Positions 33,904-43,682 of a stretch of DNA of 64,000 nucleotides are shown here, in pieces. The DNA lies in contig NZ_KQ976354.1 of NCBI RefSeq assembly GCF_000346485.2, positions 8,727,323 through 8,791,322 on the forward strand. Reading direction: 5' to 3'. How positions within the stretch are numbered: position 1 is the stretch's first letter; each line of letters starts with the position of its first letter. Source of the stretch: Scytonema hofmannii PCC 7110 (GTDB lineage Bacteria; Cyanobacteriota; Cyanobacteriia; Cyanobacteriales; Nostocaceae). A program made the translations under genes and the position numbers. A model generated the notes under the pieces. It searched no databases and was not told the origin of the DNA. It saw only the letters and a program-made list of their open reading frames with translations.

Positions 33904-35106
33904 CTAACGGGGATAAGTACCCAATTGTATTTTCAGAATTTGATTCTTCCCGTTACGGTTAACTTCTATTTCTAGAGTGTCGCCGACAGCACTGGATTCT
34001 ACCTGTCTCTGTAATTGAGCAGCAGTTTTGACTGATTTACCGCCGATCTTTTGAATCATATCCCCAGGACGGAGTCCCCCCCGTTGTGCCGGAGAGTTTT
34101 CTACAACGCCCTTAATCGCCACGCCAAAGTTTTGTTTAATGCTCAAGTTGTACTCTTGATTGAGCTGCTGTTGTTTAGTGGGAGTTAAATCCACCATTTC
34201 AATTCCCAAGAAGGGGTGTTGCACGCGTCCTTTGGTGAAAAGTTCATTCGCAATGCGGGCAGCCGTTTCGATAGGAATGGCAAAACCTAATCCTTGTGCA
34301 TCGGCGCGAATAGCAGTATTTACACCGATGACTTCTCCTTGAGCATTTAGTAAAGGACCACCTGAATTACCTGGGTTAATCGCCGCATCAGTTTGGATGA
34401 AGCTCACTCGCTTATCAGGTACACCAACTTGAGCGCTGGTACGCTCTGTGGCGCTAATAATGCCGATGGTAACCGTATTATCTAACCCTAGAGGATTGCC
34501 AATTGCGATCGCCCATTGCCCTGGTATTAAATTTTGTGAATGACCTAATGTCACTGTTGGTAGCTCGTTGGCTGAAATTTTGACAACAGCCACATCTGTC
34601 ACGCCATCAACTCCAATCACCTTACCTTCATAAGTTCGACCGTCCTTGAGAGTCACTTGTACGGTATCTGTGTCTGCTACTACATGAGCATTTGTGAGAA
34701 TTCGTCCGTTTTTGCTCAAAATAAATCCAGACCCCGTACCCCGTTCTATTCGCTGGCTGGGGAATGGTTGTTCTTCCTCTCCAAAAAATCGCCGCAGGAG
34801 AGGATTTTTTAAGGCGTTTGAGATGGGATTGGCTACTTTGCGGGTTGCATTAATTCGCACCACTGCGGGTCCCGTTCTTTGAACAGCAGATGCAATAAAA
34901 TTCACGTTATCACCATTCGGAACCCCAACTTGCCCTCCAACGGGATTTGAAACTGCGGTTTCTGAGGGCATAGAAACTGTTACATTTCTTAACTCACGAA
35001 ATAAGCGATTTTGTGACGGGAGGTATAGACTACCTAGTAAGCCTGCACAGCCGCCAATACATAGTAGGGATAAATAAAGAGTCAGTTGCTTTAAGGATAA
35101 TTTCAT
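33904..35106 (-). CDS. HtrA/Deg-type periplasmic serine protease with PDZ domain
   Basis: The catalytic triad is His141 (TNAHVVAD), Asp171 (TDVAVVKI) and Ser248 (NPGNSGGPLL). An N-terminal hydrophobic anchor (LTLYLSLLCIGGCAGLLGSLYL, with CAGLL suggesting a possible lipobox around Cys20) targets it to the periplasm or lumen. A C-terminal PDZ domain (about 305-400, VVENSPAQRGGLRPGDMIQKIGG) binds substrate tails. It is of the cyanobacterial HhoA/HhoB/HtrA class that degrades or refolds damaged proteins; which of the three cannot be decided by eye. Confidence 0.94.
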   Translation of the reverse strand: MKLSLKQLTLYLSLLCIGGCAGLLGSLYLPSQNRLFRELRNVTVSMPSETAVSNPVGGQVGVPNGDNVNFIASAVQRTGPAVVRINATRKVANPISNALKNPLLRRFFGEEEQPFPSQRIERGTGSGFILSKNGRILTNAHVVADTDTVQVTLKDGRTYEGKVIGVDGVTDVAVVKISANELPTVTLGHSQNLIPGQWAIAIGNPLGLDNTVTIGIISATERTSAQVGVPDKRVSFIQTDAAINPGNSGGPLLNAQGEVIGVNTAIRADAQGLGFAIPIETAARIANELFTKGRVQHPFLGIEMVDLTPTKQQQLNQEYNLSIKQNFGVAIKGVVENSPAQRGGLRPGDMIQKIGGKSVKTAAQLQRQVESSAVGDTLEIEVNRNGKNQILKIQLGTYPR

Positions 35107-35237
35107 AAATGATTAGGGAATAGGGAATAGGGAATAGGGAATGGGGAATGGTTGTGGGCAAATGACAAATGACAAACAACAACCTTTCATCCACTTTTGC
35201 CGTCTAAAATCTAGAATTGAGTCCCTCCTTTATATAC

Positions 35238-36116
35238 ATGACTTTTCCTTATCGTCTACTGTTTCTCAGTACAATAATCGCTAATATTTTTGGGGTAGTG
35301 TATACGTATTCAAACTCCTCCGCCGCACAAACACCTGGGACAGGTTGCCAAACCCCAGCATTAGAACGCTTTAGACGTCACCCTGTGGCTGCAGGTGAAA
35401 CTTTGGCAAGTATAGCTCAACGCTACAATCTCACCCCAACAACTATTATTGCCATGAATCCAGCCTTGCAAAACAGCAAGTTGACTGTTGGAAGTGAAAT
35501 TCAAATTCCTCCCTATAACGGAATTGTAGTTGAAGTCCCTCGCGGACAAACTTGGCGACAAATCGCAGCAAGGTATAAGATTCGTCCGGATGCGCTTTTT
35601 GAAGTGAATGGTTGTCAGAAAAATCCTAGAGTTGTGTTTGTCCCGTCTAGGCGATCGCCCGGTTCTGTCATAACGGATACTCCAAATTCCCCTCTAACTC
35701 CGATTAAATTAGTCGGTTACCCACTACCAGAAACTACAAAAGTGTTAGTCTCTTATGGTTGGCAAACGAATCCTACCAACGGTGAAGTGTTTTTTCACAG
35801 TGGTATAGATTTGTTAGCAGAAAAAGGAACTCCCGTACAAGCCATTGGTGATGGGACTGTTGCTTTTGCCAAAGAACAAGGTACTTATGGTAATTTGGTT
35901 ATTATTAATCACGGTGGTGGTTTGCAAAGCCGCTATGCCCATCTTGAGAGCATCAAGGTTTCTGCAGGTCAACCCGTGAAAAAAGGAGATTTAGTGGGGA
36001 CTGTAGGTACAACCGGAACACCTACAATTAACCAATCCCACCTTCATTTTGAAGTGCGTTCCAGTTCTTCCTTGGGTTGGACTGCTCAAGATCCACGTGG
36101 GTATTTACAAAGGTAA
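35238..36116 (+). CDS. LysM-M23 peptidoglycan endopeptidase
   Basis: A signal/anchor segment (YRLLFLSTIIANIFGVVY) is followed by two LysM-like modules (HPVAAGETLASIAQRYNLTPTTI and VEVPRGQTWRQIAARYKI). The C-terminal M23 domain has its zinc ligands in FHSGIDL (His and Asp) and SHLHFEV (His), plus YAHLESI. It should cut peptide cross-links in peptidoglycan, or activate amidases if degenerate, in the periplasm. I chose the ATG at 35238 because it places the hydrophobic segment at the N-terminus. It is divergent from htrA, with about 130 bases between. Confidence 0.9.
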   Translation: MTFPYRLLFLSTIIANIFGVVYTYSNSSAAQTPGTGCQTPALERFRRHPVAAGETLASIAQRYNLTPTTIIAMNPALQNSKLTVGSEIQIPPYNGIVVEVPRGQTWRQIAARYKIRPDALFEVNGCQKNPRVVFVPSRRSPGSVITDTPNSPLTPIKLVGYPLPETTKVLVSYGWQTNPTNGEVFFHSGIDLLAEKGTPVQAIGDGTVAFAKEQGTYGNLVIINHGGGLQSRYAHLESIKVSAGQPVKKGDLVGTVGTTGTPTINQSHLHFEVRSSSSLGWTAQDPRGYLQR

Positions 36117-36160
36117 TACGATTTTGGATTGCCTCTCATTATTTATGCTCTATTTTCTAT

Positions 36161-36281
36161 GAGACTTCCATATAAAAAAGTCTCCAACAATCTCTTGTGG
36201 TACGGGCGTCTCGCCCGCCCTCGCTTGCTGACGGGCGAGACGCCCGTACCACAAGATGGAATAATTTATTTCTTGGAAATT
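36161..36281. repeat. MITE-like palindromic repeat
   Basis: The ends GACTTCCATATAAAAAAGTC and TTATTTCTTGGAAATT flank a near-perfect stem CTTGTGGTACGGGCGTCTCG / CGAGACGCCCGTACCACAAG. It is inserted into a HicB-like gene remnant. Confidence 0.75.
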
Positions 36282-36284
36282 CGG

Positions 36285-36392
36285 TTCTTCCGTTTCACCA
36301 GCTGAAGTACAACCAGGTAGCTCTGGACACCAAGCAGCCCAATCGCTTGTTTCTGGATCTTGTTCAAGAATGACTCGCCATTTGATCTCAAA
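36285..36392 (-). pseudogene. HicB-like antitoxin fragment cut by the MITE
   Basis: The minus-strand frame contains IKWRVILEQDPETSDWAAWC then PELPGCTSAGETEE, the core of HicB/UPF0150 antitoxins (VxxEQDxDxxxxAxxPELPGCxSxGxTxEEA). It breaks off at the expected EEA position, precisely where the MITE end (CCAAGAAATAAA) begins. Upstream residues in the frame are not HicB-like and no HicA is nearby. Confidence 0.55.
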
Positions 36393-36453
36393 AACCTCTG
36401 AGTGGTGGAACAAAATCCCCGACTTCACAGAAGTTGTCGGGAATCTTATCAAA

Positions 36454-37479
36454 TTAAAAAATAGCATCAGTTGATTTAATCAGATACATACCAGCAGCAG
36501 CAAATCGTTCAAATGCTGCGTCGGCGGCTTCTGTATAATCTACTACATTAGGAACAACAACAGGGGAAGTACAATCTTCTAGCAAATAAACTTTTTTCGC
36601 TAAATTAGGATCTATCTGCTGGATTTCTGTTAATAAATCCGCAATTGTCCAAGCAACACAATGACTTTTAGCTTGTCCGGCAATAATCACAGCATCAAAT
36701 TTTAACAATTGCTGAACTAAACGAGTATTTTTTTGAGCAATGGGACGTTTATCAAAACTGTCTAAAACTTCTGGGCTTAAGACCGAATAATTTTCTGTTA
36801 AAGGATTATTACCTTTTAGTTCAAACTGAGTTTGACTGTTACGAGCAATACAGTGGAAAAAGATTGCTTCTTCTACAGCAGAAACTAAAGCATGACCGAT
36901 ACCACCTAACATGGAGTGATAAGACCAAACTGTCAGTGGATATTTACCACCTTGGCTTAACTGTTGAACGTAGTGGTAGGCGTGTTTTTCAAGAAATTCA
37001 TATTCGTATCCAAGGCTGTAAGCAACTCCAGGGTTGACTTTCCAAACTCCTTTTTCTATATCCACTGGAGTGATATTAGTAGCAGTGGGAATGGGATGTT
37101 CTCCTGCTTGATTAACCCAGAAAATAGGATGGAAAATTTGCATTGCTGTGTGAGTATCCATTGTAGGTGCAATTGTGGTGATCGCACTTAAGTTGCGATA
37201 AATAAACTCACACAAACGGATATTATCATCAATAGCTCCTTTACCAGATTTGCCACCTACAAATAATTCAAACTCAGGAAGGCAAAATGTATTTTGTACA
37301 TCTATTAAGAGTAGGCAAATTCGAGTTGTGTCTTCATAAATTGGTTGGATATTATGTTTTTTTGCCCAATCTCTTGCTTCTTCCGCACGTTGTTGGTAGG
37401 GGACTCGCCAGACTTCACCAACTTTTTGGGGGTTAAAGTGAGGGGGAATTGGTAGTTGGGTTGATATTGAGGTGTTCAT
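36454..37479 (-). CDS. Isochorismatase-family cysteine hydrolase
   Basis: The core shows the catalytic Asp in [12 protein letters not shown], a Lys in the central GVWKVNPG region, and the nucleophile Cys in [12 protein letters not shown], the Asp-Lys-Cys triad layout of the isochorismatase-like hydrolases (nicotinamidase, N-carbamoyl hydrolases). At 341 residues it is longer than nicotinamidase (about 200), with an insertion [28 protein letters not shown] around 108-130 and a middle extension. Substrate unknown. The 3' end overlaps the HicB-remnant region. Confidence 0.85.
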   Translation of the reverse strand: MNTSISTQLPIPPHFNPQKVGEVWRVPYQQRAEEARDWAKKHNIQPIYEDTTRICLLLIDVQNTFCLPEFELFVGGKSGKGAIDDNIRLCEFIYRNLSAITTIAPTMDTHTAMQIFHPIFWVNQAGEHPIPTATNITPVDIEKGVWKVNPGVAYSLGYEYEFLEKHAYHYVQQLSQGGKYPLTVWSYHSMLGGIGHALVSAVEEAIFFHCIARNSQTQFELKGNNPLTENYSVLSPEVLDSFDKRPIAQKNTRLVQQLLKFDAVIIAGQAKSHCVAWTIADLLTEIQQIDPNLAKKVYLLEDCTSPVVVPNVVDYTEAADAAFERFAAAGMYLIKSTDAIF

Positions 37480-37540
37480 GATTCAATCGGAAATTTTACC
37501 CAGCAAGGTTTTAAAAAGCTAGCAATCTCTCGTTGTAATA

Positions 37541-37759
37541 CTATGCAACTTTGATGGGTTCATAATGTAAAACCATCAAATGTTCAGCTTTTAGAGTTAG
37601 CATTGCGTAGGTACGTCCTGAGTTATCACTAAATTCCACCTCAAAAACATTCGGTGCTAACAATTCCACTACAGTACCTACTTGACCTCGATATACACCT
37701 TCTTCAGGTACATCCTTTATTAAAGCTACAACATCAAGCATTTTCATCTCATTATTCAT
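37541..37759 (-). CDS. DUF4926 protein
   Basis: This 72-residue protein reads LDVVALIKDVPEEGVYRGQVGTVVEL...FEVEFSDNSGRTYAMLTL, a small beta-barrel of the DUF4926 family. It follows a DUF6883 gene by 15 bases on the same strand. Such DUF6883-DUF4926 pairs recur in cyanobacteria and resemble a two-gene toxin-antitoxin-like cassette, but no biochemical role is known to me. A second in-frame Met (position 5) could be the start. Confidence 0.8.
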   Translation of the reverse strand: MNNEMKMLDVVALIKDVPEEGVYRGQVGTVVELLAPNVFEVEFSDNSGRTYAMLTLKAEHLMVLHYEPIKVA

Positions 37760-37774
37760 AGTTCCGTTACCTTT

Positions 37775-38107
37775 CTAAAGAACATAGCAAGTTGTAAGTC
37801 TAGGAAAGTCTTCTTCATGACGTATAATCCAAGCACTGCGAACTACTGCTTGTTTATCTGCTTTAGTAATTGTAAAGTCTATTATGTAAGACTGACCATA
37901 TTCATTTTGTTTAGTAGGCGTAGCGTCATAGGTTTGGACAGCAACAAGCAAAATATTTTTTAATTCTTCAGAATCTTCAGCAGTCAGATTTAGAGCAGAC
38001 TCAAAAACATGTGCTTTATGCTTTCCCTGTGAATGTTTAGGACTTAAACAATAATCCTGTAGTTTTTTGAGATCTACAACCGCTCGTTGAGAGTTAAGAA
38101 TTTTCAC
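37775..38107 (-). CDS. DUF6883 protein
   Basis: This 110-residue protein has LKKLQDYCLSPKHSQGKHKAHVF, then an amphipathic region and a C-terminal VVRSAWIIRHEEDFPRLTTCYVL. KGxHKAxVF and the terminal 'RLxTCYV' are hallmarks of DUF6883, often encoded directly before a DUF4926 gene as here. The conserved His/Lys/Arg suggest a nucleic-acid-related enzyme or toxin fold; this is inference. Confidence 0.75.
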   Translation of the reverse strand: MKILNSQRAVVDLKKLQDYCLSPKHSQGKHKAHVFESALNLTAEDSEELKNILLVAVQTYDATPTKQNEYGQSYIIDFTITKADKQAVVRSAWIIRHEEDFPRLTTCYVL

Positions 38108-38299
38108 GAATTTCGATTGTCATAACTGATTAATATTGTTGATTATGTTGAGGCAAAAATGCAAGCAGTTGCAGTTCGCCATCAATTTCTAGCTTTTTTC
38201 TCCAACTTTATGACCAAATTTGCCCCTCCTGTGGCAATCTGAGAAGCAGAGTCTTTTGAAATTTGATATTCCCGCTACAAAAATCCCTTCTATTAAGTT

Positions 38300-39526
38300 A
38301 TGCAAACTCTGCCAATACTTACAGATTCCAACACACTCAACAGTCAACCAACCTTTGACACCACGATCAAACGGCGCAAAACCCGTCCTGTAAAAGTTGG
38401 CAATGTCACCATTGGAGGTGGCTACCCAGTTGTCGTGCAGTCAATGATTAACGAAGATACCTTAGATATAGATGGTTCTGTGGCAGCAATTCGTCGCCTG
38501 CATGAAATTGGCTGTGAAATCGTGCGCGTTACCGTCCCTAGTATGGCTCATGCTAAAGCGCTAGCTGATATTAAACAAAAGTTAATCAAAACATACCAAG
38601 ATGTACCGATAATCGCTGACGTACATCACAATGGGATGAAGATTGCCTTGGAAGTTGCCCAACATATAGAGAAGGTACGGATTAATCCAGGGTTGTATGT
38701 TTTTGAAAAGCCAAACCCCAAGAGAACTGAGTACACTCCCACAGAATTTGACGAAATTGGCGAAAAAATTCGTGAAACTCTAGCACCACTGGTGATTTCT
38801 CTACGAGATCAAGGCAAAGCCATGCGAATTGGGGTAAATCATGGTTCTTTGGCTGAAAGGATGCTGTTTACCTATGGCGATACTCCAGAAGGTATGGTGC
38901 AATCAGCCATAGAATTTATTCGCATTTGTGAATCTTTAGACTTTCATCACATAGTCATTTCCATGAAAGCATCACGCGTGCCTGTGATGGTAGCAGCTTA
39001 TCGCCTCATGGCAAAGCGGATGGATGAACTAGATATGGATTATCCCCTCCATTTAGGTGTAACGGAAGCAGGGGATGGAGAATACGGGCGCATCAAATCT
39101 ACAGCTGGTATTGCGACACTTTTAACTGATGGTATTGGCGATACGATTCGCGTATCCTTAACGGAAGCACCAGAAAAAGAAATTCCTGTCTGCTATAGTA
39201 TTTTACAAGCTTTGGGATTGCGGAAGACAATGGTGGAGTACGTCGCTTGTCCTTCTTGCGGGCGTACATTGTTTAACTTGGAAGAAGTTCTCCATCAAGT
39301 GCGGGAAGCAACCAAACATCTAACCGGGTTAGACATAGCCGTTATGGGCTGTATTGTCAATGGCCCTGGAGAAATGGCTGATGCTGACTATGGTTATGTG
39401 GGTAAAACACCTGGTTATATTTCTCTCTATAGAGGGAGAGAAGAAATCAAAAAAGTTCCTGAAGATAAAGGAGTAGAAGAATTGATTGACTTAATTAAGG
39501 CTGATGGACGCTGGGTAGATCCTTAA
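38300..39526 (+). CDS. ispG: 4-hydroxy-3-methylbut-2-en-1-yl diphosphate synthase IspG (GcpE)
   Basis: A TIM-barrel plus 4Fe-4S enzyme of the methylerythritol phosphate pathway. The N-terminus has [24 protein letters not shown]; iron-sulphur ligands are in [11 protein letters not shown] and [16 protein letters not shown]. Length (408) matches the cyanobacterial/plastid-type enzyme, which uses ferredoxin as electron donor. A strong hairpin terminator follows at 39547-39569. ispD lies upstream in the window but is not co-transcribed. Confidence 0.97.
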   Translation: MQTLPILTDSNTLNSQPTFDTTIKRRKTRPVKVGNVTIGGGYPVVVQSMINEDTLDIDGSVAAIRRLHEIGCEIVRVTVPSMAHAKALADIKQKLIKTYQDVPIIADVHHNGMKIALEVAQHIEKVRINPGLYVFEKPNPKRTEYTPTEFDEIGEKIRETLAPLVISLRDQGKAMRIGVNHGSLAERMLFTYGDTPEGMVQSAIEFIRICESLDFHHIVISMKASRVPVMVAAYRLMAKRMDELDMDYPLHLGVTEAGDGEYGRIKSTAGIATLLTDGIGDTIRVSLTEAPEKEIPVCYSILQALGLRKTMVEYVACPSCGRTLFNLEEVLHQVREATKHLTGLDIAVMGCIVNGPGEMADADYGYVGKTPGYISLYRGREEIKKVPEDKGVEELIDLIKADGRWVDP

Positions 39527-39546
39527 AGTTTTCAACAAGTTTTGTA

Positions 39547-39569
39547 CCGGCGACAGCCTCGGTCGCCGG
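39547..39569 (+). terminator. Hairpin after ispG
   Basis: Perfect 8-bp stem CCGGCGAC/GTCGCCGG with a 7-base loop (AGCCTCG). The T run after it is weak, so it could also be a dispersed repeat of the same shape. Confidence 0.6.
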
Positions 39570-39683
39570 ATTGCAAAGGATTTTTCTGAAATAAGCAATT
39601 ATGTTCACTCTGTACAGAGGAACCCTGTGTTAGATTGAGCATACTGAAATATACAAAATTTTCCGTCTGGCGCAGCTGTCATT

Positions 39684-40967
39684 ATGGTGATTACAAGAAG
39701 TGGGCTTGTTTTGGGAGCTACGGCGGTGACATTAGCTACAATTGCAGTCACTAGCCTCGGCATTCACTCGCAGGGACAGGCTTTATTTAAAGAAAGTCCA
39801 AAGGAATTAGTAGATGAAGTTTGGCAAATCATTCAACGCCAATATGTAGACGGTACTTTCAATCAGGTAGATTGGCAGGCTGTTCGTAAGGAGTACTTAA
39901 ACAAGTCATATACCAATAAGCAAGAAGCTTACAAGTCCATCCGGGAAATGCTGAAAAGGCTGGATGACCCGTATACCCGGTTTATGGACCCAGAGGAATT
40001 CAAAAATATGCAGGTGGATACTTCTGGAGAACTGACAGGTATTGGTATCCAAATTGGTATGGATGAAAAAACCAAAAAACTGACTGTCATTGCTCCAATC
40101 GAAGATACGCCAGCAGCTAAAGCGGGGATCTTGGCAAAAGATATCATTACCAAAATAAACGGAAAAAGCACAGAAGGTATGGATACTAACGAAGCAGTAT
40201 CCTTGATCCGAGGTGAACCAGGAACAGCAGTTAGCTTGACAGTTCTCCGCAACAATCAGTCAAAAGATTTTAAAATTACACGGGCAAAAATTGAAATTCA
40301 TCCCGTAGAAGCGACTACAAAACAAACTCGGGTAGGTAATGTTGGTTACATCCGGCTGAAGCAGTTCAGCGCCAACGCCTCTAAGGAAATGCAACTGGCA
40401 ATTAGGACTTTAGAAAACAAACAAGTTGCTGGGTATATTCTAGATTTACGAAATAATCCTGGTGGATTGCTTTTCTCAAGTGTAGAAATTGCTCGAATGT
40501 GGTTGAATAACGGTACAATCGTCTCCACTAAGGATCGCTATGCAGAAGTAGAACGAGAAACCGCTAATGGACGTGCTTTAACTACCAAACCATTGGTGAT
40601 TTTGGTAGACAAAGGTTCAGCCAGTGCTAGTGAAATTCTTTCAGGCGCTTTACAAGATAACAAGCGTGCTGTACTAGTTGGTAGTCAAACCTTTGGTAAA
40701 GGCTTGGTACAATCTGTTCGTCCTCTGGATGATGGTTCGGGAATCGCTGTCACAATCGCTAAGTATTTTACCCCCAGTGGTAAGGATATTAATAAATCGG
40801 GTATTCACCCAGATGTGGTTGTAGATTTAAATGATAAACAACGACAGGATTTGTGGCTTGGCGAACGTGAAAAAGTAGGAACTCTACAAGACCCTCAGTT
40901 TGCTAAAGCAGTGGAAGTGTTAGGTAAAGAAATTGCTCAAAAAGGTAATCCTAGAGCAGGAACATAA
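39684..40967 (+). CDS. C-terminal processing peptidase (S41, PDZ)
   Basis: An N-terminal anchor or signal (LVLGATAVTLATIAVTSLG) is followed by a helical region (ELVDEVWQIIQRQYVDG), a PDZ domain (about 105-190, GIGIQIGMDEKTKKLTVIAP, DTPAAKAGILAKDIITKINGK) and the S41 catalytic core. The nucleophile Ser is in KGSASASEILSGAL (near residue 314) and the Lys in GSQTFGKGLVQ (near 339). It is one of the two or three cyanobacterial Ctp proteases and probably not the D1-processing CtpA. It lies 157 bases after ispG and may have its own promoter. Confidence 0.93.
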   Translation: MVITRSGLVLGATAVTLATIAVTSLGIHSQGQALFKESPKELVDEVWQIIQRQYVDGTFNQVDWQAVRKEYLNKSYTNKQEAYKSIREMLKRLDDPYTRFMDPEEFKNMQVDTSGELTGIGIQIGMDEKTKKLTVIAPIEDTPAAKAGILAKDIITKINGKSTEGMDTNEAVSLIRGEPGTAVSLTVLRNNQSKDFKITRAKIEIHPVEATTKQTRVGNVGYIRLKQFSANASKEMQLAIRTLENKQVAGYILDLRNNPGGLLFSSVEIARMWLNNGTIVSTKDRYAEVERETANGRALTTKPLVILVDKGSASASEILSGALQDNKRAVLVGSQTFGKGLVQSVRPLDDGSGIAVTIAKYFTPSGKDINKSGIHPDVVVDLNDKQRQDLWLGEREKVGTLQDPQFAKAVEVLGKEIAQKGNPRAGT

Positions 40968-41078
40968 ATTGTCAACTACCTCTAGCTTGAAAAAGGGAGT
41001 AGGGAGTGGGGAGTAGGGAGTGGGGGAAGAGGGGTTTTCATGTTTGGTTGTGGGATTTTCCCGTGATTAGCTTTCATG

Positions 41079-41131
41079 AAATAAAAAATATCCCCAAAAT
41101 TTCTTGTGGTGCGGGCGTCCTCGCCCGCAAT
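41079..41131. repeat. Half of a MITE-like repeat
   Basis: GAAATAAAAAATATCCCC then TTCTTGTGGTGCGGGCG match one arm of the family at 2427-2552; the other arm is missing. Confidence 0.5.
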
Positions 41132-41139
41132 TAATAATC

Positions 41140-41331
41140 TTAAACAGGTTGACATTTCCCCGATCTAATCAGACCTACACGACGAGCGATCGCTTCTCCT
41201 TGAGATTCAAACGGTCCCCATTTTTCAAGAATTTCTAAATTGTTTTCTTCATTGGCTTGGCTACTGGGGATTATTTCACAATTGCCAACATTACGCTTGA
41301 CTATATACCAAGTTTGTGGATCTTGACTCAT
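41140..41331 (-). CDS. Small conserved-looking protein (63 residues), unknown
   Basis: The protein reads TWYIVKRNVGNCEIIPSS then WGPFESQGEAIARRVGLIRSGKCQP. The 'WyIVkr...kWGPFdSqgEAIARRVGLIRaGKC' form is typical of a small cyanobacterial family encoded beside signalling genes. Function unknown. It begins 5 bases after the stop of the hybrid kinase upstream, so it is probably co-transcribed with it. Confidence 0.7.
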   Translation of the reverse strand: MSQDPQTWYIVKRNVGNCEIIPSSQANEENNLEILEKWGPFESQGEAIARRVGLIRSGKCQPV

Positions 41332-41336
41332 TGCCC

Positions 41337-43340
41337 CTATTCCTTTTTGCTAGCTAAAGGTAGCTTAATGGTAAAAGTAGCACCCTGTCCAAGACCGGGA
41401 CTAGTAACTTCTATTGTTCCATTGTGAGCTTCTATTAAGTGACGGGCGATCGCCAACCCTAACCCCAAGCCATCTCTGGTGCGATCGCCGTTAGCTTGTT
41501 GATAACGCTCGAATACGCAAGGGAGAAAATCCGCACTAATGCCGCAACCCGTATCGCTGACCGTAATTTGAGCAAAACTATCAACCTGCTCCAACCGCAC
41601 TTCAATTCTGCCTCCCTCTGGCGTAAATTTAATAGAATTAGAGAGTAAATTGCCCAAAACTTGCTGTAAGCGCTTGGGATCGCCTGAAATAGTCTCCATG
41701 GAATTGTCAAGTATAGATTCTATGCATAAACTTTTATCGTAGGCGAGGGGATAAGCAGTTTCAAGCGCTGCTTGAATGACATCCACCAAATTGACTTCAC
41801 TTACTTGAAGTTTCAACTGCCCTTGGATAATACGTGTGATATCCTGCAAATCTTCAAGCAACTTTTCTTGAAACCTAGCACTTTGCTCAATAGATTCCAA
41901 ACCACGAGCAAATCCTGCTTCATCCAACTTAAGACGCTGTAGTAAATGAGTCCAACCTAGGACAGCATTTAAGGGAGTTCGTAAGTCATGCGTTACCATT
42001 GCTACAAACTCATCTTTGGCACGGTTAGCTGACTCAGCCTGTTCAAGAAGTGTAGCTTGCTGGATAGCAATTCCAACCTGAGTTGCCAATTGCTTGAGTA
42101 AATCTATTTCTATTTGATGCCATTGTCGGGGGGCTGCACAGTGATGGGCAATGAGCAACCCCCATAATTGCTCCTTTTGAAGCACGGGAACAACTAAGTT
42201 AGCTCTAACTTGAAACCGAGACAGTAACTCAACATGACACGGGTCAATTCCTGCGTTGTAGATATCCGTTTTTGCAACCACAAGTCCCAATCGATAGGGA
42301 TCGACCCAACTGTCCCGAAAACAAGGATCGAAAATGTTAGTTAATAGAATCGGAGACCAGTCGGGGCTGACAGATTCCATAACCACAGTGCCACTTCCGT
42401 CAGGTTCTAGGCGAAAAAGGAGCACGCGATCGGTTTGAAGGAACTGCCGCACTTCATCTACAGTTGTCTTGAAAATTTCTTCAAGCTTGAGAGATTGGCG
42501 AATGTGTTGGGCAATCTTGGTGACGAGTTGTTCCCTTAACAACTGCTGTTTCAGCGTAACTTCTGCCCGTTTGTGCCTGGTAATATCGAGTGCTGTACCT
42601 AAAATCTGCTGCACCGAACCATCAGAGTTTCTTTTAAATACAGTTTCTTGACTGCAAAACCAACGCCATTCACCATTGGCGTGTCGCATCCGATACTCAA
42701 ATTCTACAATCTTACCATCCTCAACTAAGTCAAAACGTTGGAAGTGTTCGGGGAGTCGAACCAAATCCTCAGGATGCATCAACTCCTCAAGCACACCCGA
42801 ACCCATATCTTGAATTTGTTGGGGTGTGTAACCAATAACTTCAGTCGTCCGTCGATTAATGTAGACATTGTGCAGTTCTAGAATGTCATGAACGTATAAA
42901 ATACCAGGAGTTGTATTAGTAATCTCTTGAAGCAACTTCTGACTTTCCTGCATCCGGGAATATTCCATAGCATGATTCAAGGCAAACAGTAAATCGCTCG
43001 CAGTCATTTGCTCCTTTACCAAATAATCCCGCACACCCTTTTTCATGGCCTGCATAACAACGGATTCATATCCCCGTTCAGCAAGCACAATCGCAGGCGG
43101 AAAATTTCCTTGTGTCTGTTGTTGCAGTTGCGCCAGAAATCCCAGCCCATCCATGTCAGGCAACACATAGTTGAGCAGGATGCTATCGGGTTTGAATTGC
43201 TGACATAACATCAATCCTCCTTTTCCTGATTCTTCTTCCAAAATCGTGTAGCGGTACTCATGGTCTTGGAGCAAATAGCGGCGATAAACCTCCCTATCTT
43301 CCGCACAGTCGTCAATAATTAGAACGGTTCGTTGTTCCAT
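41337..43340 (-). CDS. REC-PAS-GAF histidine kinase with substituted phospho-acceptor
   Basis: Order: receiver domain (1-130), PAS with PAC (about 140-265), GAF (about 285-425), HisKA (EFVAMVTHDLRTPLNAVLGW with the phospho-His) and HATPase (LLSNSIKFTPEGG, DTGCGISADF, GLGLGLAIARHLI). The receiver keeps the acidic pocket (IIDDCAED) but the acceptor is Asn57 (ILLNYVLPDMDG, codon AAC), so it cannot be phosphorylated normally. The GAF domain contains SPDWSPILLT and resembles, but lacks an evident bilin Cys of, cyanobacterial phytochrome-like GAFs. It heads a minus-strand run with the 63-residue gene downstream. Confidence 0.9.
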   Translation of the reverse strand: MEQRTVLIIDDCAEDREVYRRYLLQDHEYRYTILEEESGKGGLMLCQQFKPDSILLNYVLPDMDGLGFLAQLQQQTQGNFPPAIVLAERGYESVVMQAMKKGVRDYLVKEQMTASDLLFALNHAMEYSRMQESQKLLQEITNTTPGILYVHDILELHNVYINRRTTEVIGYTPQQIQDMGSGVLEELMHPEDLVRLPEHFQRFDLVEDGKIVEFEYRMRHANGEWRWFCSQETVFKRNSDGSVQQILGTALDITRHKRAEVTLKQQLLREQLVTKIAQHIRQSLKLEEIFKTTVDEVRQFLQTDRVLLFRLEPDGSGTVVMESVSPDWSPILLTNIFDPCFRDSWVDPYRLGLVVAKTDIYNAGIDPCHVELLSRFQVRANLVVPVLQKEQLWGLLIAHHCAAPRQWHQIEIDLLKQLATQVGIAIQQATLLEQAESANRAKDEFVAMVTHDLRTPLNAVLGWTHLLQRLKLDEAGFARGLESIEQSARFQEKLLEDLQDITRIIQGQLKLQVSEVNLVDVIQAALETAYPLAYDKSLCIESILDNSMETISGDPKRLQQVLGNLLSNSIKFTPEGGRIEVRLEQVDSFAQITVSDTGCGISADFLPCVFERYQQANGDRTRDGLGLGLAIARHLIEAHNGTIEVTSPGLGQGATFTIKLPLASKKE

Positions 43341-43422
43341 AGTGGCACTCTTTGCTACTTTCTCACCTAATTCCGCAAATGGAACGCTGTTATAATTATT
43401 AACATAGAGTACTATTTAAGAA

Positions 43423-43682
43423 TCAGGCATTAGGATTAGTTTCCTTGCCAATCCATTCCCGAAACTTTCTTAATGTCAAACTTCTACCGATAATTTTGCT
43501 TTCTTCAACAAACTGAGGAATGACTTCAAAAATTGGCAAATTAGGAAAAATTGGGCTGATTTTAGACTCTACGTATTTCCCATCCCGCAAGATATTTATT
43601 TGTAGCTTGCCATCTTCATATCGCCATAGTTCAGGGACGCCCAGTGCTTCGTATGCGTTCAACTAAGTTTTAGAATCATGTG
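43423..43682 (-). pseudogene. Uma2 (DUF820) C-terminal fragment
   Basis: NAYEALGVPELWRYEDGKLQ and on to KFREWIGKET is nearly the same as the C-terminal third of the intact Uma2 protein at 53878-54522. Similarity continues a few codons upstream (SKT), then a TAG replaces the Gln codon of SKTQL. The N-terminal two thirds with the catalytic core are missing. The upstream boundary lies inside the 3' end of the PAS-Crp gene, whose last residues (MILKLS) are this fragment read in another frame. Confidence 0.8.
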
